Assembly (NCBI GenBank): GCA_026225565.1 | Contig: JAMFTA010000222.1 | Location: 1-33,701 of the forward strand | Length of the DNA: 33,701 bases | Direction: 5' to 3' | Origin: Caulobacter sp. | Lineage (GTDB): Bacteria > Pseudomonadota > Alphaproteobacteria > Caulobacterales > Caulobacteraceae | Shown: positions 15,654 to 24,509 of the stretch, one piece after another | Layout of the letters: each line of letters begins with the position of its first letter | How positions within the stretch are numbered: position 1 is the stretch's first letter | The notes under the pieces: generated by a model | What the model was told of the DNA's origin: nothing | The model's database searches: none | What the model saw: only the letters and a program-made list of their open reading frames with translations | Translations under genes and position numbers: made by a program

Positions 15654-17436
15654 GGCCGCCGGCGGCGATGCGGGCGAACATCGCTCCGTCCAGCGGCGCA
15701 TAGGCGCCAGCATCATCCACATAGAGCGCGCCCGCGACTACGGCAGGGTCGAAACCCTCGGCCGCTAAATCCTGCTTCTTCTGCTTGAAGGTCTCGGTGA
15801 TCGCTAGATCCTTGGCGATGCGGATGAACACCGGCCGGGCGTAGGCGGGCAAGCGCTCCGCCAGCGCCGCCCGCAGCGCCGCCAGATCGAAGGCCTGATC
15901 CACCACCAGGGCCGCCATGCCAGCCTTGCCGTCGGCCCCCGGGACCGCAACGCCATAGACATTGGCCTCGATCACGCCGGGGCAGGCGGAGATCGCCGCC
16001 GCCACCTCGCCCGTGGAAACGTTCTCGCCCTTCCAGCGGAAGGTGTCGCCCACCCGGTCGACGAAATAGTAGAAGCCGCGTTCGTCTTGGCGCATCAGGT
16101 CGCCGGTGCGAAACCAGGCGTCGCCGGGCTCCAGAACGTTCCGCAGCACCTTCTTTTCCGTCTCCGATGCGGCGCTATAGCCCTCGAAACGTCCGACCGC
16201 CTCACCGCCCGAGGCGATCCGCCCGATCGCCTCGCCCGCTTCGCCCCGAGAGCAGGGAATACAGAAACCGTCCTCGCCCCTGAGCGGCGCGCCGACCTCT
16301 GGATCGAAGCGGACGATGGCCGCGGGAAAGCGGTGGGAGAGGAAGGGCGGGATGCGGCCGATGGCCCCCGGCTCTCCCTCGACATTGTAGAGGGAGAAGT
16401 TGCCTTCGGTGGCGGCGTAGAACTCCAGGATCTGAGGGATGGCGAAGCGCTCCTGAAACGGGGTCCAGACCTCGGCGCGAAGACCGTTGCCGCAGGCCAG
16501 GCGCAGCCGGTGTCGGGTCTCGTCCGGGTGGGGCGGGACGTTCAGCAGATAGCGACAAAGCTCGCCTATGTATTGGAATAGGGTGCAGTCCCAGCGCACC
16601 ACATCGGACCAGAACTCCCGAGCCGAGAACTTCTCCTTCAAAACCACCGCGCCGCCATTGACCAGGACGCCGCCCACCGCCACCACGCCGCCGACGCTGT
16701 GATACATAGGCAGGCAGTTATAGAGCCGGTCCCCTGGCCCAGATCCCATCATGCCGGCGAACCAGCCCGACCACATCAGCACCCGATGATGGCTGACATT
16801 GGCCGCCTTGGGCAGGCCCGTGGTGCCGGAAGTGTAGATCAGGAGCGCCCGGTCGGAAAGGGCGACGGGGCGTTCCTCCTCAGCCGTCAACGGCGCGCCG
16901 GATAGGGTGTTTACCGCCTCGTCGATGCGCCGCAGGTCGCCGCTGTCACCGTGGGACCAGACCTCGGCGGAGCCGTCCAGATGGGGCTGCGCGCTCTCGA
17001 ACCGCGCCATCAACTCGGCGGCGACGATCACGTGCTTGGGCGCGACGATGGCGATCCCGTGGGCCAGGGACGGGCCTGAGAGGTTGGTGTTGAGTAGGGC
17101 GACCACCGCGCCGGTGCGGGCGATCCCCAGCCAGATGGCCAGATATTCCGGCCGGTTGGGCATGAGGAGGGCGACGCCGTCGCCAGGTTGCAACCCCGCC
17201 CCGAGCGCCCATCGCGCATACTGGCGCGCCCGCACGGCCAGCTGGGCATAGGTGAAGCATTCTCGGTCGGACAACAGGGCAGGCGCATCCCCAAACTGGG
17301 CGCCAAGGTCGTCGATCAGCACCGGCAGGGTGCGCCCGGGCACGGCGGTCAGCCGCCCGGTGGTCTCCAAGGCGCGCAGCCAGGTCTTGTTCACCGACGG
17401 CCCGGCCGGCGGGCGCGGGAGGATCGCTTCGATCAA
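15643..17436 (-). CDS. Very-long/long-chain acyl-CoA synthetase, FATP-like
   Basis: ATP-dependent ligase of 597 residues that converts fatty acids to acyl-CoA. The P-loop is YTSGTTGLPK (201-210), followed by RVLMWSGWFAGMMG and LPMYHSVGG. EFYAATEGNFSLYN, with FQYIGELCRYLL, places it in the FATP/very-long-chain branch rather than the E. coli FadD branch. WFRTGDLMRQDERGFYYFVDR and the Lys in TETFKQKK near the C-terminus complete the adenylation signature. The start is TTG at 17436 with GAGGA eight bases upstream, and that ribosome-binding site overlaps the stop of the sensor kinase gene 10 bases before. The two are therefore very likely co-transcribed and co-translated. The 3' end overlaps the convergent esterase gene by 11 bases. 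Confidence 0.92.
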   Translation of the reverse strand: MIEAILPRPPAGPSVNKTWLRALETTGRLTAVPGRTLPVLIDDLGAQFGDAPALLSDRECFTYAQLAVRARQYARWALGAGLQPGDGVALLMPNRPEYLAIWLGIARTGAVVALLNTNLSGPSLAHGIAIVAPKHVIVAAELMARFESAQPHLDGSAEVWSHGDSGDLRRIDEAVNTLSGAPLTAEEERPVALSDRALLIYTSGTTGLPKAANVSHHRVLMWSGWFAGMMGSGPGDRLYNCLPMYHSVGGVVAVGGVLVNGGAVVLKEKFSAREFWSDVVRWDCTLFQYIGELCRYLLNVPPHPDETRHRLRLACGNGLRAEVWTPFQERFAIPQILEFYAATEGNFSLYNVEGEPGAIGRIPPFLSHRFPAAIVRFDPEVGAPLRGEDGFCIPCSRGEAGEAIGRIASGGEAVGRFEGYSAASETEKKVLRNVLEPGDAWFRTGDLMRQDERGFYYFVDRVGDTFRWKGENVSTGEVAAAISACPGVIEANVYGVAVPGADGKAGMAALVVDQAFDLAALRAALAERLPAYARPVFIRIAKDLAITETFKQKKQDLAAEGFDPAVVAGALYVDDAGAYAPLDGAMFARIAAGGLRL

Positions 17437-17446
17437 AGGGACGTCC

Positions 17447-19975
17447 TCACGCCGCCTGGGTCGCCTGAGGCGCGTCGGAGGGCCCCTCTTGCGCGGCGAC
17501 GAGCAGGTCGGCGATGGCGTTCAGCAGGGTCGCGGGATTGACCGGCTTGGCCAGGTGCAGATCGGCGCCCGCGTTCAGGCTGTCGCGGATATGCTCGTCC
17601 ATGGCGTTGGCGGTCAACATGATCACGGGCATGTGTCGCAACCCGCCGGCGGCCTCCCGCTCGCGGATGGCGCGAGTGGCTTGCAACCCGTCGAGCTCTG
17701 GCATCTGCATGTCCATCAGAACGATGTCGAACGGCTCTTCGGCCAGCCGATCCAGGGCCAGGGCGCCGTTCTCCACGATCTGCAGATCGGCGCCGAAGGG
17801 CTCCAGGATCAGTTGCACTACTTTTTGATTGGTGGGGTGATCTTCGGCCAGGAGGATCCGGCAGCCTTCCAGGCTGAAGCCCTCCTCGTCGTCTCCATCG
17901 TCGACCAGAGCGCCCTGATCTTCCGCCATCGGCAGGGGCAGGGTGACGCAGAACCGCGAGCCTTCGCCGGGAACCGATTGTACGGTGATCTGACCGCCCA
18001 TGAGGTCGACCAGGGCGCGGCTGATGGAGAGGCCGAGCCCCGCGCCGCCGAAGCGCCGGCGGATCGAGGTGTCCGCCTGCTCGAACCGCTGGAACAGGCG
18101 TCCTCGCACCTCTTCGTCAAAACCGATACCGCTGTCATCCACCGCCAAGGTCAAGAGGCCGGCGTCTCGGGTCACCGACAAACGCACCCCGCCTGCTTCG
18201 GTGAACTTGACCGCATTGCTCAAGAGATTGGAGAGGATCTGGGTCAGGCGTACCGGATCGCCTCGGTAGAAGCCTTCCGCCTCGGCCGCCACCGACCAAC
18301 TGAAGCCGAGGCCCTTGGCCGCCGCCGCCCATCGGTGCAGCTCCGCGGTCCCACTGACCACCGCCGCGATCGAGAAGGTTTCTTCAGAAAGGACGATGTC
18401 GCCCGCTTCGATCTTGGAGGAATCCAAGACATCGCCCAAAACCTGTTCAAGGAGCCGGCCCGAGGAGATGATCAGCTCGGCCAGCTCCCGGTCGCGGTCG
18501 TCGGTCTGATGGCCCGCCAAGGTCTGCGCCACGGCGATGACGCCGTTCAGCGGGGTGCGCAGCTCATGGCTCATATTGGCGAGGAAGCGCGACTTTTCGG
18601 CGTTGGCGCGCTCCAGCTCCACGGTCCGGTCCCGCACCCGCTGTTCGAGAAAATTGAGCACGTCGTCGGCTTTTTCCCGCTCGGAGCGAAGGGCGCGGGC
18701 GAGAACGCCGATCTCATCGTGTCGCGCTTCGATCTGGGAAGTATGTCCACCCGCCACGGGGGCGAGGCCGACGCGGCAGGCCTGCGCGAGCCGCTCGATC
18801 GGGACCAGCACGAGGCGCCGGGCCAAAAGCACCAGGACCGCCGTCTGAACGATCGCGGCCGTCAGCCCCACCAGCAACACCCACCATGCGGACTGCATCG
18901 CCGACCACATGACGGCCGTCTTGGGATACATCATCAAGAGGTACCAGTTTGGACCGTCCAGCTTGGCATAGGCGACGATCTGGCGGCCGTCGGGGCTGGT
19001 GATGACGCCATGTTCAACGCCGCGCTTACCGATCGATCCGAGCAGGCGCCGCAGGTCGGCGCGGTGCGCGGCCATGGCGAGACCGGCCGGGGAAACATTG
19101 CGTTCCCCGGTCATTCCGGGCGAGGCGATGAGGTCGCAGTCGGCGGTGACCACCAGATTGGCGGCCCCAGGCAAGGGATCTCGCACGGCCGACATGAAAA
19201 ATGTGGTCAAGTCCAGGGTGGATCCAAAGGAGCCGATGTATTGGCCGGCCAGATAGACCGGGGTGAAACATCCCGTCGCCAACCGCTCTCCATGGTTGGC
19301 TTGCAGAAGGCGCTGCAGGTTGGTGCAGCGCGTCAGGCGTTCGGGATCGTTCCGCGGCAGGGTTATCAGGGCCATGGATTCATGGCTGATGTCGAGATTG
19401 GCCGGCGCTTCCTTGCGATAGAACATCAACCGATCGGGTCGGTCGGGGCCGAACATCACCAGGCGGGTCTGGGGCGGGGCGAAGAAATAGAAATTGTCGT
19501 ATTGGTTGTGGGACGCTTGGCCGAAATTCGACACGACTTTGAAAGCCGCCGCGAAGGCGGTTTTTTGCTGTAGCGACATGTGGGCCGCATCGCCGATGAA
19601 GGCGCCCATCCCGTAGATGAATCCACCGGCCTTGAGCGGTTGACCGTCAAAGCTCTCGGGCCGGCTGCGCCGGGTGCCGTCCCCTTTGGCGGGATAATAG
19701 TCCGAGATTAGACCGTCGACCCGCGAGGGGGAGATGGCCTGCATCCGGCGTCGCAGCTCATCGCCGGCGGCGGTTTGCACCGCACTGAGGGTCGAAAAGC
19801 GCCGGTCGATATTTCGGGCGCGCTCGCGGACGTATTGGCTGAGGAAATCCACCTGCCGGCCCGCCAACTCGTGCTGGAAGGCGGCAAAGGCGCCTATGGC
19901 GGCGACAACCGTCGTGACCAGGGCCAGGACGCCGATACTGACAAGGAAATCCTTGGATAGAGACTGCGTTTTCAT
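17447..19975 (-). CDS. Hybrid sensor histidine kinase/response regulator
   Basis: Inner-membrane signalling kinase of 842 residues. A membrane helix (about 11-33) and a second (about 362-386) flank a periplasmic sensor domain of some 320 residues, probably of the Cache type. This is followed by a HAMP-like linker (about 387-440), a coiled coil, and the HisKA helix NMSHELRTPLNG with phospho-accepting His470. The HATPase domain has an N box at Asn583/Asn587, G1 DDSGIGFD (613-620) and G2 GGAGLGLS (643-650). The C-terminal receiver has Glu711-Asp712, phospho-acceptor Asp755 (LMDMQMPELDG) and Lys810. No separate response regulator with an output domain is adjacent, so the signal likely goes to a phosphotransferase encoded elsewhere. 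Coupling to an acyl-CoA synthetase downstream is unusual. Ligand unknown. Confidence 0.95.
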   Translation of the reverse strand: MKTQSLSKDFLVSIGVLALVTTVVAAIGAFAAFQHELAGRQVDFLSQYVRERARNIDRRFSTLSAVQTAAGDELRRRMQAISPSRVDGLISDYYPAKGDGTRRSRPESFDGQPLKAGGFIYGMGAFIGDAAHMSLQQKTAFAAAFKVVSNFGQASHNQYDNFYFFAPPQTRLVMFGPDRPDRLMFYRKEAPANLDISHESMALITLPRNDPERLTRCTNLQRLLQANHGERLATGCFTPVYLAGQYIGSFGSTLDLTTFFMSAVRDPLPGAANLVVTADCDLIASPGMTGERNVSPAGLAMAAHRADLRRLLGSIGKRGVEHGVITSPDGRQIVAYAKLDGPNWYLLMMYPKTAVMWSAMQSAWWVLLVGLTAAIVQTAVLVLLARRLVLVPIERLAQACRVGLAPVAGGHTSQIEARHDEIGVLARALRSEREKADDVLNFLEQRVRDRTVELERANAEKSRFLANMSHELRTPLNGVIAVAQTLAGHQTDDRDRELAELIISSGRLLEQVLGDVLDSSKIEAGDIVLSEETFSIAAVVSGTAELHRWAAAAKGLGFSWSVAAEAEGFYRGDPVRLTQILSNLLSNAVKFTEAGGVRLSVTRDAGLLTLAVDDSGIGFDEEVRGRLFQRFEQADTSIRRRFGGAGLGLSISRALVDLMGGQITVQSVPGEGSRFCVTLPLPMAEDQGALVDDGDDEEGFSLEGCRILLAEDHPTNQKVVQLILEPFGADLQIVENGALALDRLAEEPFDIVLMDMQMPELDGLQATRAIREREAAGGLRHMPVIMLTANAMDEHIRDSLNAGADLHLAKPVNPATLLNAIADLLVAAQEGPSDAPQATQAA

Positions 19976-20074
19976 ATCAACCCAGCGGCGGCCGAAGGTT
20001 TAGGCCTAAACCCATGGTGTTGAAATTGAGTTAGGATAAGCGTTCGCAGCTTCCACTGCTTCAGCCGCCAGGCG

Positions 20075-20638
20075 CTAGGGGCGTTGGTATAGTACTGTCG
20101 GCGCGTCCTTGTAGATCGCGTGCGCGAACGCTCGGTAGCCCAGGTGCTCCGCCACGCGGATCGAGGCGGTGTTTTGTGGGTCGATCATGCAGACGGTGCG
20201 AACGCCCGCGCCAAACCGCCCCTCCGCCCAGGCCAAGACCGCTTGAACGGCTTCGGACGCATAGCCCTGACCATGGGCCCAGGGGCGGAGCGCCCAGCCC
20301 ATCTCCGGCGTGTCGCCAAAGGTGGGGTCGAGGGCGCGTCTGAAATTAGCCAAGCCGACCTCGCCGACGAAGCGGCCTGTCGCCGCCTCCCGGACCGCCC
20401 AGAAGCCGTAGCCGAGGGTGGCCCAGTGGCCGACGTAGCGAAGAAGCCGGGTCCAGACCTCCTCCTCGGTGAAGGGGCGTCCGCCGATGAAGCGCACCAC
20501 GTCCGGATCCGTCCAGAGGGCGACGCTCTCGGCAAAGTCCTTCAGCCCGTGGCCGTGCAGGATCAGCCGGTCCGTTTTAAGCTCGGGCGCCTTGCGAAGG
20601 GCGGTGTCGACCGTCTGCATGAGAGCAGGGTGAACCAT
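20075..20638 (-). CDS. GNAT-family N-acetyltransferase (RimJ/RimL type)
   Basis: Acetyl-CoA-dependent N-acetyltransferase of 187 residues. It opens with TDRLILHGHGLKDFAESVAL, typical of the RimJ/RimL-like branch. Next are VGEVGLANFRR and EMGWALRPWAHGQGYASEAV, where the R/Q-x-x-G-x-A loop binds acetyl-CoA pyrophosphate. The closing part is DPQNTASIRVAEHLGYR. Start is ATG at 20638 with GGGTGG about eight bases upstream; a second ATG at 20620 has no such site. It lies 20 bases downstream of the aminoadipate-semialdehyde-type dehydrogenase on the same strand, so it may be the last gene of that operon, but a role in lysine breakdown is not required. The acceptor is unknown. Confidence 0.9.
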   Translation of the reverse strand: MVHPALMQTVDTALRKAPELKTDRLILHGHGLKDFAESVALWTDPDVVRFIGGRPFTEEEVWTRLLRYVGHWATLGYGFWAVREAATGRFVGEVGLANFRRALDPTFGDTPEMGWALRPWAHGQGYASEAVQAVLAWAEGRFGAGVRTVCMIDPQNTASIRVAEHLGYRAFAHAIYKDAPTVLYQRP

Positions 20639-20658
20639 GCCGCGCCACCCGTCGAGGG

Positions 20659-22182
20659 TCAGACGTCGAAGGTCACGCCCTGGGCCAGGGGCAGGGTCTT
20701 GCCGTAATTGATCGTATTGGTAGCCCGGCGCATATAGGCGCGCCAGCTGTCGGAGCCGGATTCGCGACCGCCGCCGGTCTCCTTCTCGCCGCCGAAGGCG
20801 CCGCCGATCTCTGCGCCCGAGGGGCCGATGTTGACGTTGGCGATGCCGCAGTCCGAGCCCTGGCTGGAAAGGAAATATTCGGCCTCGCGCATATCGTTGG
20901 TGAAGATCGAGGACGACAGCCCTTGGGGCACGTCGTTCTGCATGGGAACCGCCTCGTCCAGATCCCGGTAGCGCATGACGTAGAGGATGGGAGCGAAGGT
21001 CTCCTGGCGCACGATCCGGGTCTGATGGGGGATCTCGACCAGGGCGGGTCGCACATAGGCGCCGCCGCCAAGCTCCACGACCTCTCCGCCATGGACGACG
21101 CCGCCATCCCCCTTCGCTTTTTCAAGCGCCGAGCGCATCCGCTTCAACGCGTCGGCGTCGATCAGGGGGCCGACGAGGTTGGAGGCTTCGCGAGGATCGC
21201 CCACCTTCACCGAGGCATAGGCGGCCTTCAGGCGCGGCAGGAATGTATCGTAGACGGTCTCCTGCACGAACAGGCGGCGAAGGCTCGTACACCTCTGGCC
21301 AGCCGTGCCCATGGCGGAAAAGGCGACCCCGCGAAGGGTCAGATCCAGGTCGGCGGAGGGCGCGACGATGGCGGCGTTGTTGCCGCCAAGCTCCAAGAGG
21401 GCGCGCGCGAAGCGATCGGCGAGCCGCGGCCCCACCGCTTGCCCCATGGCCGTCGAGCCGGTGGCCGAGACGAGCGCAATCCTGGGATGATCCACCAGCA
21501 CCTTGCCAAGGTCTCGCCCGCCGATCAGCAAGGTGGACAGGTGGCCGGGAACCTCTCCGAACTTGGCGACCGCGCGCTCGAACAAGGCCTGCACCGCCAT
21601 CGCGGTGAGCGGCGTCTTCTCGGACGGCTTCCACACCACAGGGTCGCCGCAGACGATGGCCAGGGCCGCGTTCCAGCACCAGACCGCCACGGGGAAGTTG
21701 AAGGCGGAGATCACCCCCACCACGCCGAGCGGATGCCAGGTCTCCATCATCCGGTGTTCGGAGCGCTCGGTGGCGATGGTCAGGCCGAACAGCTGGCGCG
21801 AGAGGCCGACGGCGTAGTCGCAGATGTCGATCATCTCCTGCACCTCGCCCTGGCCTTCGGAGGTGATCTTGCCGGCTTCCAGGGTCACCAGCCGCCCCAG
21901 GTCGGTCTTGGCGGCGCGCAACTCTTCGCCGAACAGGCGGATCAGCTCGCCTCTGCGCGGCGCGGGAACCCTGCGCCAGAGGAGGAAGGTCTCATGCGCC
22001 GAGTGGATGGCGTTGGTGGCCGCCTTGGAGTCGGTCTCAGTGACCTCAGCCACCGTCTCGCCCGTGATCGGGGATAGGACGGCGAGCGAGCCTTTGGTCA
22101 GCGCAGTCTTGGGAACGCCCAGGCGGGCGAGCACCTCGACGACCTCGGCGCGGACGGACATGATGGATGCTGGGGCGTTCAT
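20659..22182 (-). CDS. amaB: Aldehyde dehydrogenase, ALDH7/AmaB type (piperideine-6-carboxylate / 2-aminoadipate semialdehyde dehydrogenase)
   Basis: NAD-dependent dehydrogenase oxidising 2-aminoadipate 6-semialdehyde (in equilibrium with piperideine-6-carboxylate) to 2-aminoadipate in lysine degradation. The 507-residue sequence tracks antiquitin (ALDH7A1) closely: LELGGNNAAIVAPSADL, GTAGQRCTSLRRLF, TFAPILYVMRYRD, VPQGLSSSIFTNDM, SDCGIANVNIGPSGAEIGG and KETGGGRESGSDSWRAYMRR. Catalytic residues are Glu264 and Cys298. The start at 22182 overlaps the stop of the upstream dehydrogenase gene as ATGA, although the frame stays open to 22245. Pairing with a saccharopine-dehydrogenase-like enzyme and an Lrp-type regulator supports the lysine assignment. 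The gene symbol follows Pseudomonas usage and is tentative. Confidence 0.88.
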   Translation of the reverse strand: MNAPASIMSVRAEVVEVLARLGVPKTALTKGSLAVLSPITGETVAEVTETDSKAATNAIHSAHETFLLWRRVPAPRRGELIRLFGEELRAAKTDLGRLVTLEAGKITSEGQGEVQEMIDICDYAVGLSRQLFGLTIATERSEHRMMETWHPLGVVGVISAFNFPVAVWCWNAALAIVCGDPVVWKPSEKTPLTAMAVQALFERAVAKFGEVPGHLSTLLIGGRDLGKVLVDHPRIALVSATGSTAMGQAVGPRLADRFARALLELGGNNAAIVAPSADLDLTLRGVAFSAMGTAGQRCTSLRRLFVQETVYDTFLPRLKAAYASVKVGDPREASNLVGPLIDADALKRMRSALEKAKGDGGVVHGGEVVELGGGAYVRPALVEIPHQTRIVRQETFAPILYVMRYRDLDEAVPMQNDVPQGLSSSIFTNDMREAEYFLSSQGSDCGIANVNIGPSGAEIGGAFGGEKETGGGRESGSDSWRAYMRRATNTINYGKTLPLAQGVTFDV

Positions 22183-23342
22183 GCGTGGACCTTCATTGAA
22201 GACAGGACCGGGGAGGCCGTAGGCGGCGCGTCGGTCGCCGACCAAACCGCGTCCAAGGCGCGACCGTCATCGGCGTAGACCCCGCCAAAGCGATTGTCGA
22301 GGAACAGACCGAGCCCAATTTCCTCCTGTCTAACAAAACCAACCCGTGGCAAATGGCCGCCGGCCAGCAGATCCAGCGCCGTGCAGATGCCCGCGGCGGT
22401 GGTGATCTGGATGGCGCTCCGCATCACCCCGCCCACCGATTGGGCGTAGATCTTATGGGCGTAGGTCTCCTGCATCAGCCGCCCGCCCTTCATGCCGGAG
22501 ACGGTGACGAAGACGATCACCACGTCCTGCAAGGTGGCGGGCACCGCGTGCTCCAGGATGTCCTTCAACACCTCGCGGCGATGGCGGAGGCCGAGGTCGT
22601 TGAGCAGGGCCTTGATGATGGCCGCGTGGCCGGGATAGCGGATGGTGCGGTAGTTGAGGTTCCGCACCTTGCCCAAGAGGGTCTCGCAGAGGGTGCCCAG
22701 GCCCCCTGAGGTGTTGAAGGCCTCATAGGTCATGCCGTCCAGCGAGAAGCTTTCGCACTCCTCCATCGCCTGGGTTTCGCGCAGCACCCCGTCGACGATG
22801 GCCTCGCAGGGTTCGCAATATTCGTTGATCACCCCGTCGGTGGACCAGGTGAGGTTGTAGTTCAGGGCGTTGGAGGGGTATTTGGGCAGGGCGCCCACCC
22901 GCATACGCACGTCGTGCAGTTCATCGAACCCCTTTGCCAGGTCGTGGGCGACGATGGTGATAAAGCCTGGCGCCAGGCCGCATTGGGGTGTGAAGGCGGT
23001 GGCGGCGTCCTTGGCCAGGGCCTTCACCACGCGGGTGGACGCAACATCCTCGGTCAGGTCGAAATAGTGGGCGCCCGCCGCCTTGGCCGCCTCGGCGATA
23101 CGGGTGGTCAGGTGGTAGGGGGCGGCGCTGAGCACTGCGAACGGCGCGCCGAGCGCTCCGCGCAAGGCGGTCGCGTCGCTGATGTCGATAATTCGACGTT
23201 TAACGCCGTCGCAGCCTTCCAAGGCGTCCAGGTGCGCCTGCGACCGATCGATCACTGTCACGCAATAGTCGCCGCTGCGATGCAGGAGTTGGGCTATGGT
23301 GGAGCCGATCTTGCCGCCGCCGATGATGGTGATGTCGCGCAT
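22179..23342 (-). CDS. Saccharopine dehydrogenase family protein (lysine 6-dehydrogenase/saccharopine reductase-like)
   Basis: NAD(P)-dependent oxidoreductase of 387 residues with an N-terminal Rossmann fold (ITIIGGGKIGSTIAQLL, glycines at 8-13) and the mixed C-terminal domain of the saccharopine dehydrogenase family. AAPYHLTTRIAEAAKAAGAHYFDL (first part), CGLAPGFITIVAHDL and LNYNLTWSTDGVINEY are typical. Members include saccharopine dehydrogenase (Lys9) and lysine 6-dehydrogenase; both yield 2-aminoadipate semialdehyde, the substrate of the next enzyme. A lysine-ketoglutarate reductase gene is not visible, which slightly favours direct lysine 6-dehydrogenase activity or a partner elsewhere. 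GGGAGG precedes the ATG by about eight bases. It is divergent from an Lrp/AsnC regulator across 90 bases and overlaps amaB by four. Confidence 0.87.
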   Translation of the reverse strand: MRDITIIGGGKIGSTIAQLLHRSGDYCVTVIDRSQAHLDALEGCDGVKRRIIDISDATALRGALGAPFAVLSAAPYHLTTRIAEAAKAAGAHYFDLTEDVASTRVVKALAKDAATAFTPQCGLAPGFITIVAHDLAKGFDELHDVRMRVGALPKYPSNALNYNLTWSTDGVINEYCEPCEAIVDGVLRETQAMEECESFSLDGMTYEAFNTSGGLGTLCETLLGKVRNLNYRTIRYPGHAAIIKALLNDLGLRHRREVLKDILEHAVPATLQDVVIVFVTVSGMKGGRLMQETYAHKIYAQSVGGVMRSAIQITTAAGICTALDLLAGGHLPRVGFVRQEEIGLGLFLDNRFGGVYADDGRALDAVWSATDAPPTASPVLSSMKVHA

Positions 23343-23367
23343 GGCGAAGCCTCCCGTTCAAAGGCAG

Positions 23368-23440
23368 CGTCGCCGCTGGCGACGTCGAAATCCATTGCCA
23401 AACTGACGATATGTGACGATGGTCTGGACGAAATGACGAA
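23368..23440. promoter_or_regulatory. Divergent control region: inverted repeat plus 10-base-phased TGACGA repeats
   Basis: The 90-base gap between the lysine-type operon and the Lrp gene holds a perfect inverted repeat, CGTCGCC (23368-23374) and GGCGACG (23378-23384). It also holds a series TGACGAT (23404), TGACGAT (23414), TGGACGA (23425) and TGACGAA (23434), spaced about ten bases apart, i.e. on one face of the helix. Lrp-family octamers wrap DNA around phased sites, so this is a likely binding array. The last copy lies on the Lrp start codon. Confidence 0.5.
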
Positions 23441-23882
23441 CGTTCACGACATTACGCCCGATCAGATCGATCGGCAGCTGATCGGACTCCTGCGCGGCAA
23501 CGCCCGCGCCTCGGTCTCCGAGCTAGCGCGGACGTTGCGGCTCTCCCGCACCACGGTGCAGAGCCGGCTGGAGCGGCTGGAGCGGTCCAAACGCATTGCA
23601 GGCTACACCATCCGCCTGTCGGAGGCCTATGAGCGCGGGCAGATCCACGCCTATGTGATGATCACCGTGCATCCCAAGCAGGCGGCGCTGGTGGCGGAGC
23701 AGATCAAGGGCCTCCCCGGCGTCAGGCGACTGCAGTCGGTCTCGGGCCCGGTGGACATGATCGCCCTGATGGACGCGCCCTCGGCCGCCGACATGGACGT
23801 CATCATCGACGCCATTGGCGCCTTGGAAGGGGTGGAGCGCACCACCTCCTCTATCGTCCTCGCCACCAAGTTCGACCGATGA
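23433..23882 (+). CDS. Lrp/AsnC-family transcriptional regulator
   Basis: Feast/famine-type regulator of 149 residues. The N-terminal helix-turn-helix reads DQIDRQLIGLLRGNARASVS then ELARTLRLSRTTVQSRLERL (about 11-50). The C-terminal RAM (ligand-binding, oligomerisation) domain follows, with AYVMITVHPKQAALVAEQIK and SVSGPVDMIALMDAP. Start is the ATG at 23433; the frame is open far upstream, but that part is antisense to the dehydrogenase gene. It is divergent from the saccharopine-dehydrogenase-like gene and most likely controls that operon in response to lysine or a catabolite. Its stop overlaps the start of the mocA-like gene (ATGA, 23879-23882), so the regulator is translated with the molybdenum-enzyme maturation genes. 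Confidence 0.92.
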   Translation: MTNVHDITPDQIDRQLIGLLRGNARASVSELARTLRLSRTTVQSRLERLERSKRIAGYTIRLSEAYERGQIHAYVMITVHPKQAALVAEQIKGLPGVRRLQSVSGPVDMIALMDAPSAADMDVIIDAIGALEGVERTTSSIVLATKFDR

Positions 23883-24475
23883 GTCCCCGGCTAGAGGCCA
23901 TCGTGCTGGCGGGCGGCGCGGGCAAGCGTTTCGGCGGCGGCAAGCTCTTGGCGCCCTACCGGGGCGGCGAGTTGATCGACGGGGCCTTGCGCGCCGCGTT
24001 CGGCGCTCCGGTGCAGGGGGTGATCGCGGTCACCGGCTATGACGGCGAGCGGGTGGCCGAATCCATCACAGGCTTCGCCCAGAAGCACGGCGCCGGAACG
24101 CCGCTACGGATCGTCCACGCCGCCGATTACGGGGAAGGCATGGCCGCCACCCTTCGTGCGGGTGTGGCGGCGCTGGATGCGGAGACCGACGCCGCCTTCG
24201 TCTTCCTCGGCGACATGCCCGCCATCCACAGGGACACGTCCCAGCGCCTGGTCGAGGCCTTGGGCGACCACGCGGCGGCGGCCCCGATTCACGATGGCCA
24301 GAGAGGCCATCCCGTGCTGTTCAGCCGGCGCCTGTTCGCGGCTCTCGCCGGTCTCACCGGTGACATGGGCGCGCGCGATCTGCTGGACGCCCTGGGCGGC
24401 GATCTCGCCTTGGCGGCGGTGGAGGACGACGGCGTTTTATTCGACGTTGATCGTTGGGCCGACCTCGCCCGTTGA
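23879..24475 (+). CDS. mocA: Molybdenum cofactor cytidylyl/guanylyltransferase-like (MocA/MobA NTP-transferase)
   Basis: Nucleotidyltransferase of 198 residues that attaches CMP (or GMP) to molybdopterin for xanthine-dehydrogenase-family enzymes. The signature LAGGAGKRFGGGKLLAPYRG (about 9-28) binds the NTP phosphates. Further on come VHAADYGEGMAATLRAGV, the metal-binding FLGDMPAIH, and GHPVLFSRRLFAAL. The FGGGKLLAPY form and the xdhC-like gene next to it point to MocA-type use for molybdenum hydroxylases. It overlaps the Lrp gene by four bases. CMP specificity is family inference. Confidence 0.85.
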   Translation: MSPRLEAIVLAGGAGKRFGGGKLLAPYRGGELIDGALRAAFGAPVQGVIAVTGYDGERVAESITGFAQKHGAGTPLRIVHAADYGEGMAATLRAGVAALDAETDAAFVFLGDMPAIHRDTSQRLVEALGDHAAAAPIHDGQRGHPVLFSRRLFAALAGLTGDMGARDLLDALGGDLALAAVEDDGVLFDVDRWADLAR

Positions 24476-24509
24476 AGGCCCTATTGCCACCAGGATCTCC
24501 CGGCGCCAG

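Noticed and set aside
17252-19573. Open frame of 773 codons on the plus strand
   Set aside because: It is antisense to the hybrid sensor kinase, whose domains are all recognisable; its translation is rich in Gly/Arg/His/Gln without any motif. GC-rich antisense artefact.
22914-23432. Upstream extension of the Lrp frame
   Set aside because: This part is antisense to the saccharopine-dehydrogenase-like gene; the HTH domain begins normally just after the ATG at 23433.
24039-24509. Upstream extension of the xdhC frame
   Set aside because: The extra residues (Arg/Pro/Trp/Ser-rich) lie out of frame over the mocA-like gene, which has all its motifs.
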